This document shows, piece by piece, positions 32,735 through 43,559 of a DNA stretch of 64,000 nucleotides. The notes beneath the pieces were generated by a model. That model ran no database searches and had not been told where the DNA came from. It worked only from the letters and a program-made list of their open reading frames with translations. Position 1 is the stretch's first letter; the number at the start of each line of letters is the position of its first letter. The stretch is from Cordylochernes scorpioides (taxonomy: Eukaryota; Arthropoda; Arachnida; Pseudoscorpiones; Chernetidae): contig CP092869.1 in assembly GCA_030710605.1 (NCBI GenBank), positions 7,149,866-7,213,865 on the forward strand, written 5' to 3'. The position numbers were made by a program, and so were the translations under genes.

Positions 32735-32960
32735 AGTTGTTTGTGAACTTAACGATTTGATTTCCGATAAAAAAATCATATTTAAAGTTTAATTCATTTT
32801 GTAAATACATTCTAAACTTTCTACAAAATCTGGATCTCTAATGTTTTCATGCGTTGAATAATGTAAATAACTTATGTAAATAAACTTTTCTTCTTGTTTG
32901 GCGCAAGTATATCTTGCGGGATATAGCGCTTTGGAAATAAAATAATTGATAATTTTATAC
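32735..32960 (+). repeat. LINE 3' untranslated segment, type 1, second copy
   Basis: Nearly identical to 19110-19360 over its whole length, ending GGGATATAGCGCTTTGGAAA and an AATAATTGATAA tail. Confidence 0.65.
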
Positions 32961-33374
32961 TTTATTTATTACAAAAGTATATGTAAATATGTTCTTAGAG
33001 TAACTCTACTTTATATATGTAACCTTTCTATCTAGTACTATGCAAAATAAAATAATAAATATAATCAAAAGAATGGAAATTGATAACAGTTGGCGAAGAA
33101 TAAGGAACGAAATTGCTATATATATATATATCTTTAGCTACAATACTCAATTTTACCTGTTAATGTTTGTGTAGATTTTATTTTTTGTTTATCCATAGTA
33201 CATGTGGTACAGGCCATGATAATCTAGCTCCTCTTTATTCATCTACCCCCGCATCTTCCATCGTATGCGCTCTAACATTACAAAATCATAAAGTTCTCAT
33301 TGAATTAATATCTTTAAGGTATTTAAAAACGTTAAATGAGGTGAGATTTTAGAGAATAAATCTCCTTATTTTAT

Positions 33375-33525
33375 TTTTGCTTATCCCTAGTACACTTGAT
33401 ACAGGCGATGATAATCATAGTGGGTAGAAGAAGGCGACTGCTTTTACTGTAAGTGTACCACATACACATGTGAAAGGCAGTTTGACTTTGCACTTACAAA
33501 TGTGCTAGAGCTCCGTTTGGAGTTT
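33375..33525 (-). repeat. SINE-A fragment next to TTLL exon 2
   Basis: CCTAGTACACTTGATACAGG to ACAAATGTGCTAGAGCTCCG matches the SINE-A 3' half on minus. It ends 40 bp from the exon donor. A shorter piece (GTACATGTGGTACAGGCCAT) lies at 33197. Confidence 0.7.
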
Positions 33526-33564
33526 TGAGTAGAATGATATATATGTGGTAGATGCTGTGAATAC

Positions 33565-33739
33565 CTTTCTGAATCCTTTCTTCTCCGGATGCCTGTGATG
33601 TACCAGCCCCTCCCTGTGGACGTAGGCCCGCAGCGTGGGGCCTGCTGAAGTCACCAGGACGTAGAAACGGACGCTGATTGGCTGACCGAAGACTTCTAGA
33701 GCATCCTCCACGTAGCCTTGGAGGATCCCAGACTTCCAT
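33565..33739 (-). CDS. TTLL-like gene, exon 2: central ATP-grasp segment
   Basis: The exon encodes (E)WKSGILQGYVEDALEVFGQ, PISVRFYVLVTSAGPTLRAY then VHREGLVHHRHPEKKGFRK. Q-x-Y-I/V…L-x-x-G-x-K-F-D-x-R-x-Y-V-L-V-T-S…Y-x-x-x-E-G-L is the core signature of TTL-family ligases. Here the KFD is replaced by ISV, but RFYVLVTS and the EGL are exact. The acceptor is TCTATGTCAG and the donor AAG-GTATTC at 33564. Phase in is 2 (A completes GA from exon 1); phase out is 0. The GC-rich codons contrast sharply with the intron. Confidence 0.88.
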
Positions 33740-33784
33740 CTGACATAGACATCAAGGTGATTCAAGCATCAATTTTTTTACCAT

Positions 33785-34055
33785 GATACTAATTATTAGA
33801 GATAACTTCATCAAATCAACTTCCATCATTGCTTAACATACTGTAAATAACTACCTTGCGATTTCTTCTATCTGCTTATGTTGTGGCTTATTTGTTTAAT
33901 GTATATGTTTATTCAATGCTCCTTTTCTTAATTGTTTATTTTCTTTTTGATAATTCTGTTACCTACTCTACTACAATTATTGTAAATAGTTTCACGCGCA
34001 ATTATCCAGATTGGATATAGCGTGTCTTGTTTACAACTGGTAATAAATAAATAAA
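33785..34055 (+). repeat. LINE 3' untranslated segment, type 2
   Basis: One of three copies (also 44990-45170 and 58570-58815): CTGCTTATGTTGT, TTATTTGTTTAATGTATATG, TTTCACGCGCAATTATCCAG, TTGGATATAGCGTGTCTTG and an (AAAT)n tail. The common 3' end and variable 5' end are typical of LINEs. Confidence 0.7.
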
Positions 34056-34599
34056 TGATATAAAAAACAAAAAAAAGTTTCGGAAAGATAATATATATAC
34101 TTGTTTTATATCTCCTAGATATGGATCTAAATACACACACACACAAAAGCCTTTATTAAGACACACTGGTCTTATAGAGGATTCTCCCCGAGATTACAAG
34201 AGAGATAGGCCTGTGAAAGTGGGGTAAAAGAGAAAAAGAAAAAGAAATATTATGTAAGTATGATATATACATACACATATACAACATAACAACAAAAGCC
34301 CCCATTAAGACCCAAAGTCTTACAAAAGACTCTACTGCATGATCCAAGAAGCAAAGTAAGAAAGAGATAAAAAAAGTGAACAACAAAATTTTTTTTAAAA
34401 TAATATATATATATACACATATATACATGTTTACTCAATTCAAGGTAACAGTAACGATGCCTTTTGATATAGATCTAAATAATACAAGAGGTTTCTGGAG
34501 ATTAGTTTCCTTTTATCAATGTAATCTCAAACTTTCAGGGCATCCCTGTCCTTCTACAATAGTACTTAAAACGAATAATAATAACAAACGCCATTAGAT

Positions 34600-34910
34600 A
34601 CTTATTAAACATATATGTATAGAAGCATAGGGCGCTTCTCCCGTCAAAATAAACGTCAAAAACTGACGCCATCTATTGACCGTCGCCGCAAACTAGCAGC
34701 ATCGGGTCGGTGACAAAGCCACAACACCAGCTTTGGCAAACTGAGAAGCGTCCACCTAGAGACCATGGTTTCAGGCTAATGGCCCTCATCAGTCTAAGGC
34801 GGACTTTATTCCATGAGATCCACACGGGATCTAATGTTATTTTGACGGGAGAAGCGCCCTATGCTTCTATGGATCGATTTCCTCCCGGCAAATTTTCCAT
34901 CTAAACATAT
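34600..34910. repeat. palindromic element with central hammerhead (M5)
   Basis: Inverted arms TAGAAGCATAGGGCGCTTCT and AGAAGCGCCCTATGCTTCTA plus CCCGTCAAAATAA / TTATTTTGACGGG flank ~170 bp containing the hammerhead at 34748-34802 and GACGCCATCTATTG. A related element without the core is at 44340-44475. Confidence 0.7.
34748..34802 (-). ncRNA. hammerhead ribozyme-like motif HH-4
   Basis: On minus: helix I strand CTTAGA, CTGATGA, stem II GGGC-CATTA-GCCT (one G-U pair), GAAA, short helix III CC-AT-GG, then UC and TCTAGG, which pairs with CTTAGA over 6 bp. The core is complete. The sequence is unrelated to HH-1 to HH-3 outside the core, so this is a separate family with the same architecture. 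Confidence 0.7.
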
Positions 34911-34989
34911 ATGTATGTGTGTGTTTGGCTGAAATTTTCATATTGCTCTTGATTTCAACTATTCTATTCAGTTAGTTTGTATTTACATA

Positions 34990-35375
34990 TTGAATATTGA
35001 AAACATTAAGACGCGAATGTTTCTTTTCACACATTAATCAAGCTTCTACTGTCCTTACTGCGATGAAAAATATTGGGAGGGCTTGTCTCAACAGTGGTGA
35101 ACCCTCGAGAGGTTTCGCCAATTTAATCTACCAGACTGCTTCTTTAGAGCTCTAATACTGTATTGGATCATTCTGCTTTTATATGTTACACTGAAGGGTG
35201 GAATCCTAGAAATGGTATTTAAGAAAACTATGGACATAAGCTTTCAGGACAGTAGAATTACATTTTAATCACAGTAATTTAATCGCAGTAAGGACAGTAG
35301 AAGTTTGATTTATTTGTGAAAAGAAACATTCGTGTCTTAATGTCTTTATTCGTTATGTATAGATGGCGCGTTATT
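34990..35375. repeat. M1 MITE, fold-back with deleted right arm
   Basis: ATTAAGACGCGAATGTTTCT, TTCTACTGTCCTTACTGCG, GAACCCTCGAGAGGTTTCGC and CTACCAGACTGCTTCTTTAG, then GTAAGGACAGTAGAAGTTTG and AGATGGCGCGTTATTGCTTT. The left arm is almost complete. Confidence 0.7.
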
Positions 35376-35543
35376 GCTTTGTATTAATATTGATTATTGT
35401 TTGTTTTATTTTAGGTGTTTTTTTTTTTGTTTTTTTTTTTTATTCTTATTTTTATTTATTATTTTGGATTTGTTTTATATTTCGTTTGTATATATAACAT
35501 ACTATTGGTATTATTATATATTCAGCTGCTATGTTTGATAAAG

Positions 35544-35671
35544 AGCTACCCATGGGGGAAACTCTCTTCTGTAGGTAGTAATGACCGTCAAATTCAAGAG
35601 TGTTCATATTCAAGCATATTTGGAATAGGTCTGTGATGGTGCAACTGTGGGTATGGGGGAAAACGGAAGAT
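35544..35671 (-). pseudogene. inverted PLE reverse-transcriptase segment
   Basis: On minus: TITDLFQICLNMNTLEFDGH, YYLQKRVSPMGSSLSNIAAE. F-x-G-x-x-Y-x-Q-x-x-G-x-P-M-G-S-x-L-S is the RT block just before the catalytic FVDD block. The last residues repeat at the start of the plus-strand part, so the junction duplicates about 23 bp. Confidence 0.8.
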
Positions 35672-36665
35672 GCTTTATCAAACATAGCAGCTGAACTCGT
35701 AATGTCTGACCTTAACTCCTGAATCACGAACTGTGATGACCTAGGAATTAAATTATGGGTAAGATTTGTCGATGACATATTTTGCATGTATCCCAACGCT
35801 AATAACTCCCTCATCACAGATGCCCTCAACGCATATCACGAATGCCTAAAGTTCACCCAAAACCAGGACAAGAATGGTGTCATCCCGTTTTTTGGATGTG
35901 CTGGTCATCAATACCGGCAGCAGCAAAGAAACCACGGTATACTACAAACCAGAATTTAACCCCACGTATATTCATTACGGTTCTCATGCACCTGCATCTC
36001 ACAAGATCACAACTATCAAAACACTAACAAAAAGGATCTCCACCCATTGTTCTCTAGAAATCTTTAGGACGGTCGAGAGAAATAACGTTTATCGTAACCT
36101 TTCGTCTTTCGGTTACCCTATAGATTTTATCCGGCGCCATACGTACCAACAACGTACATATACAATCCCAACCGTTTACAAATCGACTTGCGTTCTTCCG
36201 TATTCCGAAACCAACGTCGATATTGCCCGTTTCTTGAGAAAATACGGTGTTCGCACGTATTTTAGTAATTCACTTTCCGTCGAACTCAAACTCCGGCATC
36301 CCATCACAAAAAGTTCTAAAAAGCAGGACCCACTATCCGCCTCTAACGCAGTGTACAAAATTAAATGCTAAAATTGCGAACTACATTATGTTGGTGAAAC
36401 CGGCAGAACCATTGAAATCAGGACTAAAGAACACAATAGAAACATCATGAACAAAGACAGCCGTTCCCAGATTTATCAGCACATGGCAGAAACACAGCAT
36501 TCATTTGATTTCACAGACACCCAATGTATTTACAGTAACATACGCGGAAAATATCAACGACTGGTCCTGGAGGCTTTGGTTTCCAATAAAATTCCGAGTC
36601 TCAATAGAAAAATTGAACTACCCCCACAGTACATAGCTTTTTGTAATAGCATGGATCCCGCATAA
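35672..36665 (+). pseudogene. PLE polyprotein: RT C-terminus plus GIY-YIG endonuclease, broken
   Basis: RT residues around FVDD (about 35768-35780) hold the second and third catalytic aspartates. A stop interrupts after AELVMSDLNS. A shift lies in the T run at 35887-35892, moving PFLDVLV into the frame that stays open from 35874. The linker region (VYYKPEFNPTYIHYGSHAPA…) is followed by a second stop at 36369-36371, immediately before NCELHYVGETGRTIEIRTKE, which carries the GIY-YIG signature in PLE form. The terminator is at 36663. Three lesions in about 1 kb show it is dead. Confidence 0.85.
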
Positions 36666-36854
36666 GGAATTTTAACCTCAAGTGTTTTCCCGATTTATGT
36701 ATATATTTTATTTATTTTAAACACTTATTTTAAACTGGATATCTCGCTCGCTCTCTAGGTGTGTTGATACGTGCTTGTTCGTGGCAATTCCGCGTCAATA
36801 TTCAAATCTTTCTTAGTTGGGTGTATATACCTCTCCGCACATTTTCTTGGATTA

Positions 36855-36887
36855 CCTGAAGAAAAGCGTTTTGCTTGAAAGCTTGTA
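36855..36887 (+). ncRNA. PLE 3'-end hammerhead-like motif
   Basis: CTGAAGA, then a stem AAGC-GTTTT-GCTT, GAAA and GCTTGTA, fits CUGANGA…GAAA with N=A. It sits in the 3' UTR just upstream of AATAAA. Helix I partners are not clear within the truncated element, so function is uncertain. Confidence 0.5.
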
Positions 36888-36999
36888 TTTTCAATAAAAA
36901 GAAACTCACCACGTTATATTTTCGTTTTCTCTTTTAACTTTTAAAACGTGGCTAAAGTATGTCTGATCCTAACAGTATAAATTGTTTATTTTTAAAAAG

Positions 37000-37060
37000 A
37001 ATCATACGCGTCTACAATAGATTCGAATTTTGATAACAGATGGCGCGCTAATGTATCATA
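37000..37060. repeat. M1 MITE terminal fragment
   Basis: AAAGAATCATACGCGTCTAC and AACAGATGGCGCGCTAATGT are the outer end of M1. Confidence 0.6.
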
Positions 37061-38245
37061 ATATAAATTTATGTGTTAAAAAGGTTTATTGTATGAAACT
37101 CCCGTTATAATTCTCAAAATATTGAAACCGAAACTAATATTTACAAATTTCCCGTTAAAATAATCTTTGTATATAAGGTATACTGATAATCTATCTTATT
37201 TTTCCCTTCAAATTTGATCTTGAAATGGCGTATTACGAAACTAAACCATAATATTCCCATCAAAACTTTCATAATATGCAAAATTCTAAATTAATTTTTT
37301 CGCATAAAAAGTTTGAAAAATCTATATATCAGAAATTTTTGAGGTTTTATAATAATATTGTAATATAATTATCAATTAAATGGAATATAAAGGCATCACA
37401 TAACACTACAAGTATACCAAAAAATGAAAAAAAGAAAAAATTACATAAAATACATTTTAATATATTTTCTATTTTGTGAAACAAATCAATAAAAATACAT
37501 ATAAAACATTTAACATTCCAATTTCCGAAAAAGTTAAGAAAAATAATTTGATCTCAAACATTTATAAAAAAAACGCACCTATTGTTTTTTTTTTTTTCAC
37601 AGAACAAATATAAAATTTCAATTTGACCAGAAACATTTCAGGGAGAGATCAAACAACAAAAATTGAAAACTATTCTTTAAAGAAAAAAAGAGGGAAAAAT
37701 TGTTTTAAACTTTTATAAAATTTAATACAAAAAAATTAACTTATTATTAAACAAATCTTCTATTTTCTCTTTTTATTAAAAAAAAAGCAAAAGAAAGCCA
37801 AGATTTTTTAGAAATGTAAACTTTTTTTCTGATTTCTCAACTGGTTCTCTTTTGTCTTGCGTTTGACAAATCCCCGCTTCTCCTCAATTTCTTCGATAAA
37901 AAAAAAATTATTCCAATTCATCTTGATATGAATTATTGTTTCTAAAAATAGTAAAAAAAAAAAAAAACAATTGATAATAATTAGAAAGGTTGAGAATTTT
38001 TTTAACGAATAGAGTTTGTAATAATTAACTGAATAATTAATTTTGACATCTTTTGATTATTGATTTCTAACTTTGATATAAGGTGAAAAAATAACTATGA
38101 AATAATCGAAGTGAAAGGCAAATTTGGTTGTCTTTACTTACTTATATTAATATATTTGTGAAAATAAATTTCGTCCTTTTAATAAATATGCATAAAATAA
38201 CATTAATATTTATAAAATATTCGTTGCGCAAAACAAGCAAAATCA
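37061..38245. other. AT-rich stretch without recognisable features
   Basis: Many A and T homopolymers are present, with no frame of note, no RNA and no repeat shared with the rest of the window. Confidence 0.5.
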
Positions 38246-38249
38246 TAAA

Positions 38250-38350
38250 ATAAAAAGCCACAACATCAGATTTAGGAAATTCAGTCAAAAGCTAACAACT
38301 GGAATACTCTGGTTTCGGATATGGCCTTCATCAGTACATGGATAATTTCG
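38250..38350 (-). repeat. PLE-type terminal motif (hammerhead-like)
   Basis: On minus: TGTACTGATGAAGGCCATAT and CCGAAACCAGAGTATTCCAG. CTGATGA and GAAAC are present but stem II is only GG/CC, weaker than in the other copies. Confidence 0.45.
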
Positions 38351-38499
38351 AGTTTATAGTTTCAGTTCGAAATAATTTTATTAGGTTCTAACCACCAGCA
38401 TTAACCTAGTTTATAAATGTACACTCAACGATGAATAGTTAGTTATTTACAGAAAAAAATATATTAAAAATAAAAAAAGCATATCCTGACCAGGAGCAC

Positions 38500-38770
38500 A
38501 TGTGCTTTTCAGAAGGCAGAGCGCCATCTGCTGGAACAGAAATCAACTAAACATTGATTTAGCCTGTTCCCTGATATTTGGCCAACCCAATTTCTTGATT
38601 AATCAAGAAAAAGCAAAACACGAACGCGTTTCGCGCTGTTGGCGCTCGTCAGCGTGGAGTAGGCTGTACCACTGCAACCAAAAATATTTTTGGTCCCAGA
38701 GGCTTCTTGAGAAACCAAGAAATGGGTATTTAAGGCCAAACTTGCGTAAATACGCTTAACACATTAAAAA
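38500..38770. repeat. M2 element with hammerhead HH-3
   Basis: AGAGCGCCATCTGCTGGAAC, TTGATTAATCAAGAAAAAGC and GAAATGGGTATTTAAGGCCA match the 24105-24420 copy. The central core is intact (next entry). Confidence 0.65.
38617..38658 (-). ncRNA. hammerhead ribozyme-like motif HH-3
   Basis: On minus: CCACG, CTGACGA, stem II GCGC-CAACA-GCGC, GAAAC, GCGTT, CGTG. Compared with HH-1 (stem GGGC/GCCC), both strands of stem II changed so pairing is kept, and the variable position of CTGANGA is C instead of T. The cleavage triplet would be GUU, which is allowed. Confidence 0.7.
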
Positions 38771-39049
38771 ACAATAGAAAATATATATATATGTGGGTCA
38801 GGTGTTGATATTAAAAATAAAAAAGGCATATCCTGTCCATGAGCACATGTGCTTTTCAGAAGGCGAAGCGCCATATGTGTGTAAGTGATGCTTGATTAAG
38901 GAGAGATGTATCTCTTTTGGTACAAAATACCATTTTAAATATTTTACATATTCATTTTTTTAATTTTTAAATTTCATTCACACATATAATTATTCTTGAT
39001 AGGGTCTTATATTTCAAAGGTTTCCACTTAAATAATATGTTTTTGTTGG

Positions 39050-39315
39050 CTGGAATAAAAATTGGAGGATATTGATAGAATCGCCGAATTTTGTGTTCCA
39101 TTTGGATGAGGAAAGCGAAGACTAGAACGCGGTTGATTCCACACTCGTCTTTTCAGTGATATGCTAACCTATGCACGGTGTATTCTGTGGCCACTGGACA
39201 TGTGTCGGACCTGGAGACTGTTGGGTTCTGTGCTGTCTGGAGTATAGGAGCTCCATCTATGTTTCCTTTCTGTGGTGAATCTGTATAAGACCGGTAGTCT
39301 TAATAAAGTTGTATA
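39050..39315 (+). repeat. interspersed repeat G, copy 2
   Basis: Matches 9640-9935: TTCCATTTGGATGAGGAAAG, GGTTGATTCCACACTCG, TTGGGTTCTGTGCTGTCTGG and the AAGACCGGTAGTCTTAATAA hairpin. Confidence 0.55.
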
Positions 39316-39319
39316 TATA

Positions 39320-39495
39320 TAAAATAAAAGGATTTAAAAGCGCGAATGTTTCTTTTATACATAAAACTAACTTCTACTGTCCTTACTGCGATGAAAAAAT
39401 ATATTGGGTTAGTTAGTTTTATGTATAAAAGAAACATTCGCGCTTTTAAATCCTTTTATTTTATATGTATAGATGGCGCGTTATTGCTTTGTGTT
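39320..39495. repeat. M1 MITE, centre-deleted fold-back
   Basis: Arms TAAAAGGATTTAAAAGCGCG..CATAAAACTAACTTCTACTG and the inverted GTTAGTTTTATGTATAAAAG..CTTTTAAATCCTTTTATTTTA are nearly perfect. The long centre is gone. Confidence 0.7.
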
Positions 39496-40124
39496 GAAGT
39501 TGTATATGTGTGTGTAAAAATTGGGTATCCACGATTACATATCGCCCTATAAAAGAAATTATGAATTAACGCATATCTCCTGGCTATGGTATCATATCGC
39601 TGACATTTTGCAGAGAATTCTTAGTAAAATATTTGGGGGGATTATAACATATTCCTTATGTGTTTTTGGAAACACTAAAAAAATATAGAAACTATAACAT
39701 ATAACCCGTCACACATGCGACGAAAAAATGTCAAGAATAATTATAAATCTAAAATTCTGTCGATGTAAAATAATCGACCAAATCTCACGCTAAATTTACC
39801 ATTACAGAATAAGAAGATCAAGTTTCAGATCCCTATAATACAAAGGTATCAAAACCCTAATATCAACATGATCCATAATTACACTCATGTACAAAACTTA
39901 AGAAACTTTCAGCATATATATCCGGATTGAGACAATAACTCTGAAAGAAATTTGATACAAAGGATCTTTATTGAAGAAACACGAGATAACCTAGTGTGAA
40001 CAAAATTTTCTTTGTCTTCTTGGGGAAAAAAAAAACAGACGATCGGTGAATCAAAGACTTTCTATTTTTTAAGTTTTGCTCTTGATTGTAGATCCGGAAA
40101 ATAAACTTGTTATACAAATACATT

Positions 40125-40400
40125 AAAATGAAAGGATTTAAAAGCACTAATGTTTCTTTTATACAAAATACAAACTTCTACTGTCCTTACTGCGATGTAA
40201 AATATATTGGGAGGGCTTGGCTCATCAGTGGTGAACCCTCCCAGCGGTTTCGCCAATTTAATCCACCAGACCGCTTCTAAGAGCTCTAATACTGTAATGT
40301 ACAATTTGTATTATGTATAAAAGAAACATTAGTGCTTTTAAATCCTTTCATTTTATATGTATAGATGGTGCGTTATTGCTTTGTGTTAACAAATACATTA
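40125..40400. repeat. M1 MITE, fold-back with right arm reduced
   Basis: ATGAAAGGATTTAAAAGCAC, CTTACTGCGATGTAAAATAT, GAACCCTCCCAGCGGTTTCG and CCACCAGACCGCTTCTAAG, then the terminal GCTTTTAAATCCTTTCATTT and AGATGGTGCGTTATTGC. Confidence 0.7.
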
Positions 40401-40734
40401 AGAGAGTAAGAAAACAGCAAAAATAAACATATTTATATATGAAAGGACATGTACTCTTGGTCAGGATATGCCTTCTTTGTTTTTGATATATTTATATATA
40501 AATAATATTTCAACCCCCCCCCCCCCACCAAAAGAAAAAAATAACCTTCGATGTTCAAACCCACGCAACCACATGTTGCAAGCACTGATTGGCTAATCAA
40601 GGTCGTGTGATAGCAGAGAGCCAATTAGATGACTCGAACTACTTTACAAACTGATGTTACTAATTTGATTCCTTTTCACACATAAACCAGATGTCCATAT
40701 AACCATTGGATGATATTACAATAAATAATAACTC

Positions 40735-41098
40735 CGCCCTTTCCGGTCCCAAGCCCGGATGAAAAAGGAGGAGAGGGAGCAGTAACAAGCTCACTAAAAA
40801 AACCTGTGCTCAGCTGGCCGTCTGATAGTACCCTGTAAGGGCTCCTAATCCAGGGATACAGGATGAGCAGCGTTTGTACTCCATGTTAGGAGCGGCTGTA
40901 CATGGCGTCTGTTCCTCAAGTCAGAGGCGGCCATTTCTTTTGGAGCTAAGTCGGCCTTCCATTGAGTAGTGCTCCCAGTCTTAATGACAAAGGCAGACAC
41001 ATTCTACTTTACCCAGTCATGGTTATTGTCAAACAGACACCATCAAGGGTCACAACTTGATATCCTAATATGATTGAGTGGAGATAAGGAAGAAGAAG
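40735..41098 (-). repeat. R390 repeat, copy 2
   Basis: GCCCGGATGAAAAAGGAGGA, TGATAGTACCCTGTAAGGGC, TAATCCAGGGATACAGGATG and TTTCTTTTGGAGCTAAGTCG; ends in AAGGAAGAAGAAGAAG. Confidence 0.7.
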
Positions 41099-41099
41099 A

Positions 41100-41260
41100 A
41101 GACATTAAATAATTATGAGAATTCAAAACTATTATAGATGCGTAATATTATTTTAGATATTAAACAATTTCTACTGCCCTTACTGCAATGAAAATATTAA
41201 TTGGAGGACCTAGCTCATCGGTGGTGAACTCTCCCAGCGGTTTATATTGAGGAGAAATAC
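41100..41260. repeat. M1 MITE, one arm
   Basis: ATTATAGATGCGTAATATTA, TTTCTACTGCCCTTACTGC, GGAGGACCTAGCTCATCGGT and CTCTCCCAGCGGTTTA. Confidence 0.6.
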
Positions 41261-41474
41261 AATCAGGAATGTTGAGTAAAATCAATCATTCCTCCAGGGA
41301 AAAGTATATTTTCAAAACATTTTTATTCTCTAGCTTTCAGGTACGGACGCCCTTCTACAGAAGAAAACCTGGTATAATGATTCGTCAATAGAACACTAGT
41401 TAAATATAATCGGCTACTATAATATATAATTTTATAAAATTCTGTACATATAATTTTTTTTATTAACTATACAT

Positions 41475-41668
41475 AAGTCGGTGGACAAGTAGGTAACACC
41501 CTCGATTCCCGACAGCCATGAACCGGGATTGAATCTTGTGTTAACATTTTGTTTAATATGTGAATAACCTTCACATATTATTCATTGTTGTAATTATCAT
41601 AAACTAGGTTGCTCTTGTAGAGCGGTACCTAATAAAGTGATTTTGGAACCGAACCGAATATTAACTAT
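41475..41668 (+). repeat. SINE-B, full length
   Basis: tRNA-like head GTCGGTGGACAAGTAGGTAA with box B CCGGGATTGAATC, then TGTGAATAACCTTCACATAT hairpin, CTAGGTTGCTCTTGTAGAG and GTACCTAATAAAGTG. About 190 bp; other copies are at 51290-51385, 51410-51595 and 63893-64000. Confidence 0.7.
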
Positions 41669-41896
41669 TATACAAATGGAAGTCAGGGAAGTAGCGGTTG
41701 AGATGGTCGGCTGGTTGAGTAAATGTCAAACCAGCATCATGATAGCTATGTTTCGTACTTGGGACATTTTGGCATCATGCAACACTTTGCACTAGTTGGA
41801 AATGAATCAATGGCTCGTTTAAGATTTAATTTAATGGAGAAAATGCTGCAGCCGCGTAGACCCCCCCCCCTCTCTCTCTCTCTGTCTATGATATTT

Positions 41897-42073
41897 CCAC
41901 GTGGAAAATTAGGGAAGACAAACTTCAGGATGACACAGCAATTTATTGAAGGCAAGAACAAACTACGAATTATAAACAAAAGATAAGTAATAAGGGAAGT
42001 TTACAGAGTAGTAAAATATAAACATAAAAAATGATACTCTGTTAAAACTAGTGTAAAATAATAAATACTTCAC
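41897..42073 (-). mobile_element. solo LTR of the TRIM family
   Basis: On minus it runs from AACAGAGTATCATTTTTTAT to TTTCCACGTGG, matching the ~170-bp LTRs at 2936-3103 and 11108-11281. No internal sequence adjoins. Confidence 0.75.
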
Positions 42074-42179
42074 TACAATTATAAGCTGTAGTTATTATGT
42101 ATTTTATTGAACAATCATAAATATATATGTCGAGTGATATTACCTAATTGTAATCTATATTTGATTAAGGCAAAATTAG

Positions 42180-42490
42180 ACTGGGGGTCGATGGAAGGAT
42201 GGTCTAAACCGTTGGTATTCGTCCGCTACGACCCGGGTTCAATTCCCACATTGGGCACTTTTTTCATATTAAAAAAAAAGCTCCAATGGCTCCTGATTCT
42301 TGCAAAATTCCAATCCCACCAACGAATGCAAGTACCCAAACGAGGCTCTGGCATATTCGTAAGTGCAAAGTCTAACTGATTTCCACATGTGTAGACATGT
42401 GATGCACTTACAATAAAAAGCAGCCGCCTATTTCTACCCACCATGATTTAACATGGCCTGTACCACGTGTACAAGGGATAAGCAAAAAAA
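42180..42490 (+). repeat. SINE-A, full length
   Basis: Head GGTCGATGGAAGGATGGTCT, box B GGGTTCAATTCCC, body, GTACCACGTGTACAAGGGAT and an AGCAAAAAAAAA tail. Confidence 0.85.
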
Positions 42491-42959
42491 AAATAATTAG
42501 ACTGGAAGGTAAATGACATGATATAATGAGAAATCAATTCTTCCACATTGAAATGATTATCATAGAAATACAAACCGCCTTAAGATATCGAAATACCTTT
42601 GAAGGTAATCAACTTGCATTATATCTATAGGATTCAAATAATAGCATGCCATATTGTTTATTTCTTTTGATGCTTTCTTTGAATTATATTTATCTGAGAA
42701 TTTATTATATGATAATTCTGTTAATAATAATGCGTGTGTGTGTTTCCATTAGATGGCTAAATGGCATCATTAGATGAAAAAAAAGATGTATATTTAGATT
42801 GAATCTAATTTCAATTATCATTCTGATGATTATATATGTAAATTAATAATTATTGAACCTATAAGTCGTCATTATATTTTTAATTGAATAATCCTCTAAT
42901 ATCTTGCATATTTTCATTGTAATATATTCCTTAAAACTTTCTTTAATCTGAAATAAATA

Positions 42960-43062
42960 GTACAAATGTGATATTGTACTGGGAAAAGGTGCATAAATTA
43001 AGAAAAAGGCATCTCCTTATGGTGAAACTGAAAGTTGCTGATATCTTGCGCCAATCTTTCTT
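42960..43062 (+). repeat. M2 outer arm fragment
   Basis: TACAAATGTGATATTGTACT, AAAGGTGCATAAATTAAGAA, GGCATCTCCTTATGGTG and TTGCTGATATCTTGCGCCA match the outer arm at 54740-54835. Confidence 0.65.
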
Positions 43063-43362
43063 TAATCTGTAAATTATTTTCCTTGAATATACCACTCTTC
43101 AATTGATTTCATTTAACTAAATATACACCCTTTTTACATATTTCAAATGTGTTGATATTTTTTTATCTTTTCATCTAACTAAATTGCATAATAATTCTTG
43201 TACATATTTCAAATATCTTTCTTTTGTTTCTATGTTTAGTTTACCTTTAAAGTGCAAGTGTCCCTAGAGGAACATAGCGCTCTCTAATTCGGAATAAAAA
43301 TAGAATAGTTCGTCTGTTTCGATGAAAGATTGCAAATAATAATAAATATTGTAACAAAGTAT

Positions 43363-43520
43363 ATATTAATTTTATCATTTTAATTAACAGAGTGTTCATT
43401 TTTATGTTTATATTTTGCTACTCTGTAATTTTACCTCGTGGCTTATCTTTTGTTTACCATGCTTAGTTTTGTCCTTGCCTGAAAAGAATTGTTGTCTCCT
43501 TCTGAAGTTTTTGTCTTCCT
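43363..43520 (+). mobile_element. solo LTR of the TRIM family, diverged
   Basis: TTAACAGAGTGTTCATTTTT, TTTGCTACTCTGTAATTTT and CTTATCTTTTGTTTACCAT, with a degenerate end before CTAGCAGAAC. Confidence 0.6.
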
Positions 43521-43559
43521 AGCAGAACAAGCCGTAATGAGAATACAAAATCAATAATT

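Larger units (their letters stand above)
35521..36940 (+). mobile_element. Penelope-like element (PLE), 5'-truncated with inverted 5' segment
   Basis: From about 35672 the plus strand carries reverse-transcriptase motifs (LSNIAAELVMSDL, LWVRFVDDIFCMYPN, IPFLDVLVINTG) and a GIY-YIG-type endonuclease (NCELHYVGETGRT..EHNRN), in the PLE order. The sequence immediately upstream, 35544-35671, is the preceding part of the same RT in reverse orientation, bounded by 23-bp inverted repeats (35521-35543 and 35672-35694). The 3' UTR has CCTGAAGAAAAGCG..GCTTGAAAGCTTGTA (36855-36887) and AATAAA, as in PLE ends. Confidence 0.85.
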
